The notes beneath the pieces are model-generated. The model saw only the letters and a program-made list of their open reading frames with translations. It searched no databases and was not told where the DNA came from. Shown piece after piece: positions 14,328 to 21,862 of a stretch of DNA of 21,862 bases. The stretch is taken from NCBI GenBank assembly GCA_023430285.1, contig JAEZAV010000158.1, forward strand, positions 1 through 21,862, written 5' to 3'. Source of the DNA: Methanobacteriota archaeon (GTDB lineage Archaea; Methanobacteriota; Methanobacteria; Methanobacteriales; Methanobacteriaceae). The position numbers and the translations under genes were made by a program. The first letter of the stretch is position 1; every line of letters starts with the position of its first letter.

Positions 14328-17300
14328 TTATTTTCTAACTGCTACTCCTCCAATTACCATTAATAGTCCCACTATGAGTGGTGCTATTGGTAGACCTGTT
14401 GTTGGTAGTTTAGTGTTGTGATTGGTGTTGTTTCCAGTTCCATTGGTGTTGTTGGTGTTGTTATTGTTGTTTTGTACGACTTCGATGTTTACTGTTCCGT
14501 TTTGTGTGATGTTTGTTGTGGTGTTTGCTGTTATGGTTGGTATTATGGTGTAGTTTCCGCTTTCTAGTGCTTTGAGTGTGATTTTAAGGTTTGGATCACC
14601 TACAACCACGTTGTTTAATGTCCATGTGAGTGTTCGTGTTACTGGGTCGAAGCTCCAGTTTCCGCTGTCTGTTGTTCCGGTTACAAATTCGAGTCCTGCA
14701 GGTATTTTAAAGCTTACAACTACGTTGTATGCTGTGTCAGGTCCGCTGTTTCCGAGTTTGTAGTTAATGGCGAATGTTTCACCAACCTTTGGATGTGTGT
14801 TGTTCACTGTGGTCTTGATGTAGAGACCTGCCCATGGAGTCACATTTAACTTACCAGTTTCGTTGCTTCCAGAGTACACATTGTTTCCATTGAATAATGC
14901 GTTGACAAAGTAGTTACCTGTATCTGCTAGGTAGTACAGGTTAGCTGTTCCTGTAGAGTCTGTTGTTGTTGTTCCAATTATTTTACCGTTAACACTGAAG
15001 GTTATGGTTTGACCAGCAAGGGCATTTCCATTTTCATCAGTTAAAACTGCAACTAAATTGGCTTTGTCTCCATGTTTTACTGTGGTGTTCTGGACTGTTA
15101 CATGGGTTTGTATAGGGTTTACTGTGAGTGTTGCCAAGTTTCTGGATGGTTCGTAGATATCATCTGCATAGGAATTTGCATAAATCACGTAATCTCCTAT
15201 GGTTTGTATTATGGTGTAACTGAGTGTTGCTGTTCCAGTTGCGTCTGTAGTTGCTGTTCCAATCTTTTTACCGCTTATGTAGAATGCAACGGTTTTTCCG
15301 CTGAGTGGATTTCCGTATTCATCTGTTAAAACAGCCTTCAAGTTTACATTGGCTCCATGTTTGCCAGTGACATTTTTAACTGTGAGGTTTGTTTCGATTG
15401 GGTTTACTGTGAGTTTTCCTGTTCCTGTTGAGGATGCATAGGTATCATCTTGCAGGAAGCTTGCACTGATTGTGTAGCTACCAGTGGTCTGTGATATGAT
15501 GTAGATTATTGTTGCTGTTCCTGTAGAATCTGTTACTGCTTTTCCAACAACGTCACCATTAATACTGAAGGTCACGGTTTTTCCACTGAGTGAATTGCCA
15601 TTTGCATCCTTAAGTACGGCTGTTAAGTTGGTTTTTTCTCCATGTTTACCAGTAACATTGTTCACGGTAATTTTGGTGTCTAATGGAGTTACACTGAGTG
15701 TTCCCTTTCCAGTTGCACTCTCATATATCTGGTCGCCTAATAATGAAGCGGTAATGGTATAATCGCCCACTACTTCATTAATTTGGTAGTTGAATATGGC
15801 TACTCCATTGCTGTTTGTGGTTGCACTGCCTACTTTACTGCCGTTTACGTAGAACACTATATCTTTACCAGCTATTGGATTTCCATTTTTGTCCTTCAGT
15901 GTTGCCTGAAGATCCACATGATCTCCATTTACACCCTTAACATCGGGCACAGTAATTGTTGTGCTTGTTTTGTTAACGGTTAATTTGGCGATGTATCTTG
16001 AAGTTGCGTACTGTGGATTTCCATAGAATGTTATAATGATATCATAAATACCTGGATTTTGGTTGATTGTGTAGTAGACTGTCACGTCTCCATTGTTGTC
16101 TGTTGTACCCATTAACAAATTGGAGTTAATATTGAAATACACTGTTTTGCCGGCTATCGCCTTTCCGAACATGTCCTCAAGGTGTGCTTTGATCGCTACC
16201 TTATCCCCAACTTCACCAGTTGCATCGGGAGCTGAGATACTGGTTGGTATTTTTGATACCATAAAAGTGCCCACTGCACTGCTGTCACCGTAGATAGTGC
16301 CTGTTCCATCGTAGGATGCATCTAATGTGTAGGTTCCAGAGTTCCATGAAGATGGAATTGTCCAAGTTTGTGTTGCTATTCCGTTAACTACCTGAACCTT
16401 GATGCTCTGGTCGTTAAATGTGAATATCACATATCCTCCATTTACAGCGTCACCATTTTCATCGTTTACATGTGCAGTTAAATGAATTGTTTGACCTGGA
16501 TACCCAGTAACATTATCCACCTTTGTTGTTGTGCTAATTGGAGTCACATTGATGGTTGTAGTGGGTGTTTGATCGCCAGAAGTTGCGTTAACTGTAGCAG
16601 TTCCTATTTGAGATCCTGTGAAAACTGCAGATGCCAGACCATCTTGGGTAGTGCCTGGAGTTGTTATCTGCCCTAGGTCTGTGGCGAAATCAACAATTAA
16701 ACCGTCGGGTATGTGGTTGACAGTAGGATCTAACTTTGTGACTGTTCCTGTTGTTTGGTTGTAGAGGTTGTTGAAGTCAGCTGTAACTGTGGTAGTTGTT
16801 CCATATTTAATACTAGATTTATCAGATGATAAAACCATGTATATCCAGTTATCTGCGGTATATGGTCCAGCTATGCCGTTTGGTCCCGCATTTGAACCCC
16901 ACCAGCAACTGTTCACATTAATGCTATTTTGTAGTCTGTTGTCAATGTTGTTTGTGGTAGTAACGGTGTTGGCCTTGTTACCAACAAAACTGCAGAAATG
17001 AATCTGGGCTTTATTGTCAGCCCCGTACAATGTTAATACTCCTCCTCCATTTCTTGCTGTGTTGTTTATGAAGTTGGAGTTATCTATGTTAATAGTACCA
17101 GCGTAGCTGAATACACATCCTCCACTGTACGCGATGTTAGCGATGAAGCTGCAGTTGTTTACTGTGAGTGTTCCGTTGGTGTAGATGGTTCCTCCGGCTG
17201 TAGAACTCAGACTTGCATCGTTGTTTAAAAAATCAGTGTTTGAAACAATTAAGGTACCGTCATCTGTGTTAGCTATGGCTGAACCACCACCCTGATAAGC

Positions 17301-17786
17301 ATAGTATGTTTTACATTGGGTGAATGCAGAGTTATCCACGGTTGTGTGGCCCTGGTTTAGAATTGCCCCTCCATAGTTACTCTTTCCATTGGCTAGGGTC
17401 AGGTTTTTGAGGATGAAATTAACATTGTTGTCTATAACGAATATTCTGGATGAGTCTGAACCACTAATAATTGTTTTGGTTTTTCCAGCACCTATAATTG
17501 TCATATCATGGCTTATTTCGATGTTGGTGTTTCCTGCTCCTGTATATGTTCCACTAGCAATAGATACAGTGCCTCCAATATTCACTGTGCCTGTTGCATT
17601 TTTAATGGTTAACTTAGCAGTTTGAGGGGTCAAACCATCATTTGCATCGCTTCCTGACGATCCATTGACGTATATATGATCTCCCGAGGATGAAGGTGCT
17701 GCAGATGCATTGCTCATGCATATGAACAGTAAACCTCCAAATACCAGTAAGATGAGTAATCTTTTTGTAATTAAATTTTTTTGCAT
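14328..17786 (-). CDS. Adhesin-like beta-helix/Ig-repeat/DUF11 surface protein with LPTTG sorting signal
   Basis: The 1152-residue product is complete. It has a signal peptide (about 1-29), a short beta-helix (about 36-292) closed by CWWGSN (294-299), a non-repeat beta region (300-415), and then six Ig-like (Big_3/PF16640-type) repeats of about 95 residues from roughly 417 to 1000. Each repeat carries a core such as DENGNALAGQTITFSVNG followed by TTTDSTGTA. A DUF11 domain (about 1002-1105) and an Asn/Thr-rich linker follow. The C-terminus is LPTTG (1127-1131), an 18-residue hydrophobic stretch and VRK. That is the layout of a sortase substrate: a stalk displaying the helix away from the wall. 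The ligand is unknown. The start is unambiguous: GGAGGTGA, 4 nt upstream of the ATG. The gene is the upstream end of the leftward cell-envelope block. Confidence 0.9.
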   Translation of the reverse strand: MQKNLITKRLLILLVFGGLLFICMSNASAAPSSSGDHIYVNGSSGSDANDGLTPQTAKLTIKNATGTVNIGGTVSIASGTYTGAGNTNIEISHDMTIIGAGKTKTIISGSDSSRIFVIDNNVNFILKNLTLANGKSNYGGAILNQGHTTVDNSAFTQCKTYYAYQGGGSAIANTDDGTLIVSNTDFLNNDASLSSTAGGTIYTNGTLTVNNCSFIANIAYSGGCVFSYAGTINIDNSNFINNTARNGGGVLTLYGADNKAQIHFCSFVGNKANTVTTTNNIDNRLQNSINVNSCWWGSNAGPNGIAGPYTADNWIYMVLSSDKSSIKYGTTTTVTADFNNLYNQTTGTVTKLDPTVNHIPDGLIVDFATDLGQITTPGTTQDGLASAVFTGSQIGTATVNATSGDQTPTTTINVTPISTTTKVDNVTGYPGQTIHLTAHVNDENGDAVNGGYVIFTFNDQSIKVQVVNGIATQTWTIPSSWNSGTYTLDASYDGTGTIYGDSSAVGTFMVSKIPTSISAPDATGEVGDKVAIKAHLEDMFGKAIAGKTVYFNINSNLLMGTTDNNGDVTVYYTINQNPGIYDIIITFYGNPQYATSRYIAKLTVNKTSTTITVPDVKGVNGDHVDLQATLKDKNGNPIAGKDIVFYVNGSKVGSATTNSNGVAIFNYQINEVVGDYTITASLLGDQIYESATGKGTLSVTPLDTKITVNNVTGKHGEKTNLTAVLKDANGNSLSGKTVTFSINGDVVGKAVTDSTGTATIIYIISQTTGSYTISASFLQDDTYASSTGTGKLTVNPIETNLTVKNVTGKHGANVNLKAVLTDEYGNPLSGKTVAFYISGKKIGTATTDATGTATLSYTIIQTIGDYVIYANSYADDIYEPSRNLATLTVNPIQTHVTVQNTTVKHGDKANLVAVLTDENGNALAGQTITFSVNGKIIGTTTTDSTGTANLYYLADTGNYFVNALFNGNNVYSGSNETGKLNVTPWAGLYIKTTVNNTHPKVGETFAINYKLGNSGPDTAYNVVVSFKIPAGLEFVTGTTDSGNWSFDPVTRTLTWTLNNVVVGDPNLKITLKALESGNYTIIPTITANTTTNITQNGTVNIEVVQNNNNNTNNTNGTGNNTNHNTKLPTTGLPIAPLIVGLLMVIGGVAVRK
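14394..14408 (-). other. LPTTG sortase recognition motif codons
   Basis: These five codons read Leu-Pro-Thr-Thr-Gly, 26 residues from the end of the protein, followed by LPIAPLIVGLLMVIGGVA and a basic VRK tail. This matches the tripartite LPXTG cell-wall sorting signal. Confidence 0.75.
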
Positions 17787-17790
17787 ATTT

Positions 17791-17798
17791 TCACCTCC
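17791..17798 (-). promoter_or_regulatory. Consensus ribosome binding site of the LPTTG adhesin gene
   Basis: GGAGGTGA on the minus strand, a full match to the archaeal anti-Shine-Dalgarno sequence, 4 nt before the ATG at 17786. It provides the in-window reference spacing for the AUA start at 7391. Confidence 0.8.
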
Positions 17799-18158
17799 TT
17801 CATGTTAGCTTTTAATTACACAAAACAAGTATTAATCCTACAAAACTAAATACTTTACTAATTTTCTTTTAAAAGGCAATAACGATAGTTATGTATTTTG
17901 TTTCGCATATGCTTAATTAAATACGTATTCAATGGATTTTAAGAGTTTTAAGACGATTTTTTAATCAATTGGGGATTTTTTATTGCAGGAAAATATGGGC
18001 ATTTTTGATGAAAAAAACCCAAAAATGAGTGATTGTAGGAGTTGGATTGGATTTATAGTAATTTTTTGAGCAGTTGGTCACCATAAATGCGTATTATTAT
18101 ATCTAAAAAAGATCATACAAATATACATTGCCAAAATTATAGGATGGAAATTTAAATT

Positions 18159-18164
18159 GGAGGG
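18159..18164 (+). promoter_or_regulatory. Ribosome binding site of the Fic-like gene
   Basis: GGAGGG, 9 nt before the ATG at 18174. An ATG at 18166 is out of frame and too close to be the start. Confidence 0.65.
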
Positions 18165-18173
18165 AATGAACCA

Positions 18174-19148
18174 ATGTTTGATCCAAAATTTAATTACACC
18201 CACAAACTTGTAGATATTTTGTCACAAATATCAGCAGCAGATGCGATTATTAACAATACCCAGTTGTTTAAGTCGTACGATCTACTTTTTAAAGACAGTG
18301 CAATGGTTAAAACAGCATATCACTCGACATCCATAGCAGGAAATCCACTCACAATTAAACAGGTCAACCAACTCTTCAATGGTGAAGAGGTCCAAGCAAG
18401 TGAGGTTGGTGTAGGGGAAGTACTAAACTACTTCGCTGTGATTGAAAAACTTGACAAATACCATGAAGCAGGACTCAATGAAGATAACCTTGGGGAAATA
18501 AACAGGTACATCACAATTGGAACTTTAAAAAATTCTGAATTGCCTGGAAACTACAAAAATTCAGAACTCAAGGGAGCCATGCACGAATTTTTAACCTGGC
18601 TCAGGAATGAAAATTATCTGCACCCAGTTTTAACAGCAGCCATAGCACACCATACCATTTTAAACCAACTACCTTTTCACAAAGGTAATGGAAAAACAGC
18701 TCGTGTAATGGTGTACCTGGTTTTCAAACTGAAACAATTCAATTGTCGTGGCTACTACCAGTTTGATGAAGAATTCCATGAAAACATGACCTCTTACAAA
18801 GAAGCAGTGTTGGAAAGCACAGAAACTGAAGACATTACCAACTGGCTTGAATACTTTGCAGGGGTGGTGTTAGCTTCAATACTAAGGACTAAAAAATATG
18901 TTCTGGATATCTACAGAGAAAAATGCATCCCCCATAATTTGAATCAGCTCCCAATTTCTCCCAATGAGCTCAAGATATTCCAGTTTTTAAGGGTTCATAA
19001 AAAGATAAGAAGTCAAGATATACAGAAGATGTTTGGAGTATCACACCCTGGAGTATTCAAGTACATACAGAAACTCCTAGATCATGGTGTCATTAAAGCA
19101 ATGGGCCATGGAAGAAACACTTACTACGTTTTCAAACATCAGAACTAA
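18174..19148 (+). CDS. Catalytically degenerate Fic-fold protein with winged helix
   Basis: The 324-residue product is a paralogue of the 8850-9872 Fic: both open with MF-x-PKFNYT, keep YHSTSIAGNPL/HHSTAIEGNPL near residue 50, and end in a winged helix (FQFLRVHKKIRSQDIQKMFG, VSHPGVFKYIQKLL, then NTYYVF). The Fic motif reads LPFHKGNGKTAR (166-177): the catalytic His is Leu166 and the acidic metal ligand is Lys170, while GNGK and Arg177 remain. The inhibitory Glu is Ala55. The flap region between about residues 118 and 135 is short and unlike the paralogue. AMP transfer in the usual way should be impossible. The intact frame, the good ribosome binding site and the preserved winged helix point to a kept role, probably as a DNA-binding regulator or as a partner of the active Fic; that is inference. 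Confidence 0.88.
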   Translation: MFDPKFNYTHKLVDILSQISAADAIINNTQLFKSYDLLFKDSAMVKTAYHSTSIAGNPLTIKQVNQLFNGEEVQASEVGVGEVLNYFAVIEKLDKYHEAGLNEDNLGEINRYITIGTLKNSELPGNYKNSELKGAMHEFLTWLRNENYLHPVLTAAIAHHTILNQLPFHKGNGKTARVMVYLVFKLKQFNCRGYYQFDEEFHENMTSYKEAVLESTETEDITNWLEYFAGVVLASILRTKKYVLDIYREKCIPHNLNQLPISPNELKIFQFLRVHKKIRSQDIQKMFGVSHPGVFKYIQKLLDHGVIKAMGHGRNTYYVFKHQN

Positions 19149-19242
19149 ACCTAAAAATTGATAATCCTCAACATGCACAGTTGATATGGTTTACCAACCA
19201 ACTGGACAACGATGGATCGTAATGGATGTTGTACACATACCA

Positions 19243-19251
19243 TTTTTTTTT
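19243..19251 (+). terminator. T9 terminator after the Fic-like gene
   Basis: Nine T residues about 95 nt beyond the TAA; the only strong T run before the next gene. Confidence 0.45.
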
Positions 19252-19375
19252 ACAAGAACCTCTGAAACTTTATTAAAATCTTTAATCAGATTTTCAGCAT
19301 TAAAAATATATTTCAATGAACTAATTGTAACTGCAATATTTTTATTTGTATAAAATCAAATTATATAGTATATTC

Positions 19376-19391
19376 CATGATTTTAATCATG
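19376..19391. promoter_or_regulatory. Perfect palindromic dyad in the ClC promoter region
   Basis: CATGATT-TT-AATCATG is a perfect 7-bp dyad with a 2-bp centre. It directly follows a TATA-like TTATATAGTATATT (about 19361-19374), so it covers the predicted transcription start of the 19433 gene. An operator for a dimeric repressor is likely; a leader hairpin is less likely with a 2-nt loop. Confidence 0.5.
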
Positions 19392-19432
19392 AACTTGGCT
19401 GTATTACAGGGGATTTATGTTGTAAATAAATA

Positions 19433-20701
19433 ATGGGGCTGGTATTTATTTCAGATAATTTTAACCTTAGATCGAAGGCTTACTGGAAAAAAATGGGATG
19501 GGGACTTTTATTAGGTTTAATTGGTGCTATTTCCGCTTTGATATTTGTTGTTTTGATGAATTTTGGTCAGAGTTTCTTCGTACCGTACATCACCCAGAAC
19601 TGGACACCCTTCTCTGGACCGTGGTGGATAGTTCTGTTAATGACTGGTGTTGGGGTTATAATTGGACTCATACATCGTTACACTCCAGCCACAGAGATGG
19701 ATGTGTTTGGATCCTTTGACAAGGGTTACCTGGATCCCAAACCCATGCCTTCATCAGTTTTTGCATCGCTCATTTCAATAATTGGGGGTTTCAGTTTGGG
19801 TCCTGAGGTATCAACTGGAATGTTAGCAGGAGGTCTTGCAAGTTGGATCTCAAAGAAACGGAACTTGGATCCTGAAATTACCAAAACCAACTATTTGAGC
19901 AGTGTTTCAGGGGCATGGTCAGGTTTATTCACATCTCCCCTTGCAATGATCTTCATACTCCTTGAAACCAAACACAAACAATCAGTACTTTACTACGGCA
20001 CACTTTTAATTGCAGGACTGGCAGCCGTTATTGGGTTTAGTATATTCTACGCTTCACAGGGATTTAACTACTCATCACTACTGGGAATTTTATCCCCTCC
20101 AGAGTACCATCTGGAAATCTGGCATTTGGGTGCGGGGATAATCATGGGAATCGTCGCGGTACCTGTGGCACTGTTATTTGTGGTGTTTACCAAGATATTT
20201 GACAGACTCATCAAACCCTTGGACAAGAAACCTGTGATTAGAAGTACAATTGGAGGTCTGCTCCTCGGACTTTTAGTTTTTGCACTGCCTGTAACACTTG
20301 GACTTGGAACAACTTCAATGCTCCTTGTGTACCAAAACGCTGCTGAAATAGGTGCAGTGCTCCTACTACTATTTGCCATTGCAAAGATGGCAGCATTGAC
20401 AGGAGCCCTTAGATTTGGATTTATAGGTGGGCCAATATTTCCACTCCTATTCACTGGTTCATGCATGGGTGCCCTGATACACCTTATCTTCCCTGCAGTG
20501 CCTGTGGGCCTTGCAATGGGATGTATGATAGTGGCAGTACCTGCAGCAATTGTACCAATTCCACTAGCCCTTGCAGCCATCGGCATAATAATTATAGGAG
20601 TATCTCCACAAGACGCTCTCCCAATAATAATAGCTGCACTGGTGGCATTTTCCACAACCCGGGGATTCATACTCAAGGGGGAAGAGGTTGAAACTGTGTA
20701 A
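19433..20701 (+). CDS. ClC-family anion channel/transporter (GPE variant)
   Basis: The 422-residue product has about ten to eleven membrane segments and the ClC landmarks in variant form. GGFSLGPEVSTG (about 118-129) stands in place of the usual GREGPxVQxG, and GGPIFPLLFTGSCMGALI (about 332-349) in place of GGIFAPML. The selectivity motif GSGIP is not seen. Aligning the GP pairs puts Leu where the gating Glu (E148 in E. coli ClcA) should be, and a Glu after the Pro. Length and the GPE form resemble the YfeO-like branch of the ClC superfamily. Transport of chloride or another halide is the family role; whether it is a channel or coupled to protons is open. No CBS domain follows. The ATG at 19433 has no clear ribosome binding site. 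The antiporter gene begins 96 bp downstream. Confidence 0.85.
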   Translation: MGLVFISDNFNLRSKAYWKKMGWGLLLGLIGAISALIFVVLMNFGQSFFVPYITQNWTPFSGPWWIVLLMTGVGVIIGLIHRYTPATEMDVFGSFDKGYLDPKPMPSSVFASLISIIGGFSLGPEVSTGMLAGGLASWISKKRNLDPEITKTNYLSSVSGAWSGLFTSPLAMIFILLETKHKQSVLYYGTLLIAGLAAVIGFSIFYASQGFNYSSLLGILSPPEYHLEIWHLGAGIIMGIVAVPVALLFVVFTKIFDRLIKPLDKKPVIRSTIGGLLLGLLVFALPVTLGLGTTSMLLVYQNAAEIGAVLLLLFAIAKMAALTGALRFGFIGGPIFPLLFTGSCMGALIHLIFPAVPVGLAMGCMIVAVPAAIVPIPLALAAIGIIIIGVSPQDALPIIIAALVAFSTTRGFILKGEEVETV

Positions 20702-20797
20702 ATTTGGAAACAATTCAATTTTATTTATTTCCAAAGTGTTTTCCAATGAACTGTGGGTGTATAAAAAAAGGATCTGTTGTGGGATGTGTGATATAGT

Positions 20798-21862
20798 ATG
20801 ATAGAGTTACTTTTCTTCTTCGTAGTACTGCTTTTTGTGTCAATTTTTTCGGCTGTGATTGGAAGGCTGCCAGTGAGCTTTCAGATGATATTTATATTAG
20901 CTGGAATGGCTGTTGGATGGGCTGTGACAGGTTACATCGATGTTAGCAAACCTCCATACTCAACCATCATATTTTTTGTAGCAGAAATTGCACTGGTCTT
21001 GGTTCTCTTCACAGATGCTTCCAGGGTGGGTCTCAAGGCCCTTAGAAACAATCTCAGCACAAGGCTTTTGATGGTGGGACTTCCATTAACCATAATATTT
21101 GGAGTTGTGGTGGCAGTACTACTGTTCCCATCCATACCATGGTGGGTTGGAGGTATCATAGGGGCTGTTCTTGCACCCACAGATGCTGCCCTGGGCCAGA
21201 TAGTTGTTCAAAACATCAAAGTGCCTGAAAGAATAAGGAGAACCATCGAGATCGAAAGCGGATTAAACGATGGTGGGGCAGTGCCGTTTCTTTTGGTTTT
21301 CATAGCCATAGGATTGGCTTCAGAAGTTTTCAGGCCAATGGGTTACTTTGTAGAGGTTGCAGTGGAGCAAATAATTTTCGGAGCAGTTGTAGGTTTACTG
21401 ATAGGTATTGTTGGTGGTAAAATTATCTCCAAGGCCCGAGAAAACAGTTGGATCACACCCGAATATCAGAGGATAGCCTACCTGTGCCTGGCACTCATGA
21501 CCTTCTTCGTTGCGGATGAACTAGGTGGAAGCGGATTTATAGCAGCCTTCATAGGGGGTTTATCCCTGGGCTATGTGATTAAGGATGCAGGGGACATGTT
21601 GATTGATTTCTCAGAGGCAGAGGGGCAGCTCCTAAATTTAGCCGTATTTTTCCTCTTGGGAATAGTTATACTGCCAATCATTCCCCTCATAACATGGCAA
21701 GTCGTGGTCTACGCAGTGCTAAGTTTGACTGTGATAAGAATGATACCTGTGGCACTTTCTTTGATTGGAACCAAGCAGAGTCTGGATTCCATCCTTTTCA
21801 TTGGCTGGTTTGGACCCAGGGGACTTGCATCAATTGTGCTTGCACTCTTGGCCATATCTGAA
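20798..21862 (+). CDS. Cation/proton antiporter, CPA1/NhaP type (partial, C-terminus outside window)
   Basis: The frame runs from the ATG at 20798 to the right edge (355 codons, no stop). It shows the CPA1 landmarks: an N-terminal hairpin, APTDAALGQIV (about 126-136; the TD unwound-helix motif), IESGLNDGGAVPFLL (about 151-165; the ND motif with the ion-binding Asp) and FGPRGLASIVL near the edge, which is conserved in NhaP. About eleven membrane segments are present. The family exchanges Na+ or K+ for H+ across the cytoplasmic membrane, and antiporters of this kind serve pH and sodium homeostasis in methanogens. Only the last helix or two should be missing. The start is supported by GTGA 6 nt upstream. 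It lies 96 bp after the ClC gene with no T run of note between them, so cotranscription is possible. Confidence 0.87.
   Translation, partial: MIELLFFFVVLLFVSIFSAVIGRLPVSFQMIFILAGMAVGWAVTGYIDVSKPPYSTIIFFVAEIALVLVLFTDASRVGLKALRNNLSTRLLMVGLPLTIIFGVVVAVLLFPSIPWWVGGIIGAVLAPTDAALGQIVVQNIKVPERIRRTIEIESGLNDGGAVPFLLVFIAIGLASEVFRPMGYFVEVAVEQIIFGAVVGLLIGIVGGKIISKARENSWITPEYQRIAYLCLALMTFFVADELGGSGFIAAFIGGLSLGYVIKDAGDMLIDFSEAEGQLLNLAVFFLLGIVILPIIPLITWQVVVYAVLSLTVIRMIPVALSLIGTKQSLDSILFIGWFGPRGLASIVLALLAISE

Larger units (their letters stand above)
17787..18173. other. Divergent intergenic region between the LPTTG adhesin and the Fic-like gene
   Basis: Apart from the two ribosome binding sites it shows TATA-like candidates for the rightward gene (TTATTATATC about 18093-18102, CAAATATAC about 18118-18125), and a 7-bp inverted repeat CATTTTT (18000-18006) / AAAAATG (18021-18027). 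No frame of note lies on either strand. The 12-bp GACTAC motif of the other Fic locus is absent here. Confidence 0.45.

Noticed and set aside
15072..15329. Cys-rich 85-codon frame on the plus strand
   Set aside because: It is a shadow of the Ig repeats of the 14328 adhesin gene; the Cys and Tyr content is an artefact of reading Thr/Ala/Asn codons in reverse. The similar frames at 15783, 16482 and 16768 are shadows for the same reason.
10058..17786. Provirus carrying the PeiW-like enzyme
   Set aside because: PeiW/PeiP come from phage or provirus, but no integrase, capsid, terminase, portal or attachment site is visible here, and the enzyme lacks the pseudomurein-binding repeats of the phage forms.
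18174..19148. Pseudogene call for the second Fic gene
   Set aside because: Despite the lost catalytic residues the frame is full length, with a good ribosome binding site and a preserved winged helix, so a pseudoenzyme is more likely than a decaying gene.
20068..20718. 216-codon minus-strand frame over the ClC gene
   Set aside because: It is antisense to a gene with clear ClC features and shows no motif or ribosome binding site of its own.
20932..21180. 82-codon minus-strand frame over the antiporter gene
   Set aside because: It is a shadow of the CPA1 coding frame, which carries the conserved TD and ND motifs.

Overview
The window looks like a chromosomal segment of a methanogenic archaeon of the order Methanobacteriales, most likely Methanobacterium or a close relative. 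The grounds are: AT-rich intergenic DNA with archaeal TATA boxes and oligo-T terminators; ribosome binding sites of the GGAGGTGA type; large secreted 'adhesin-like' parallel beta-helix proteins with DUF11 or Ig-like repeats; and pseudomurein-type cell-wall proteins (pseudomurein-binding repeats and a transglutaminase-fold peptidase resembling PeiW/PeiP). No tRNA, rRNA, insertion sequence or CRISPR array was seen.

Layout. 1-2389 (minus) is the N-terminal 796 codons of a large beta-helix/DUF11 surface protein that runs off the left edge. 3054-3452 (plus) encodes a small coiled-coil protein. 3597-4664 (minus) is a short secreted beta-helix protein and 4892-5710 (minus) a DUF4013 membrane protein. 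5905-6900 (plus) is an unrecognised membrane/coiled-coil protein. 6976-7272 (minus) is a PadR-type repressor with a dyad over its start codon; divergent to it is a probable 30-residue Cys-rich peptide gene (7391-7483) that seems to begin with AUA. 7895-8761 (plus) is a SAM methyltransferase of the LCM/TIGR00027 type. It converges on a Fic protein with a winged helix (8850-9872, minus) across an eight-copy 12-bp tandem array.

10058-17786 is a cell-envelope block, almost all on the minus strand: a PeiW-like transglutaminase-fold peptidase, a secreted M14/AstE-like peptidase, a larger M14-like peptidase carrying two pseudomurein-binding repeats, and a 1152-residue adhesin ending in an LPTTG sorting signal. 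A tiny zinc-ribbon gene (11909-12067, plus) lies inside the block. 18174-19148 (plus) is a second Fic-fold protein that has lost its catalytic His, its acidic metal ligand and its inhibitory Glu but keeps the winged helix. 19433-20701 and 20798 to the right edge (plus) are a ClC-family anion transporter and a CPA1/NhaP-type cation/proton antiporter.

How it fits together. The middle of the window reads as a pseudomurein remodelling and surface-display locus: secreted peptidases that could cut or trim the peptide part of the wall, beside surface proteins that are anchored in or bound to that wall. Two related Fic/winged-helix proteins bracket the block, one apparently active and one apparently dead. 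The right end concerns ion and pH homeostasis. Most genes appear to be single transcription units with their own promoter and oligo-T terminator; only the ClC/antiporter pair (96 bp apart) looks like a possible operon.
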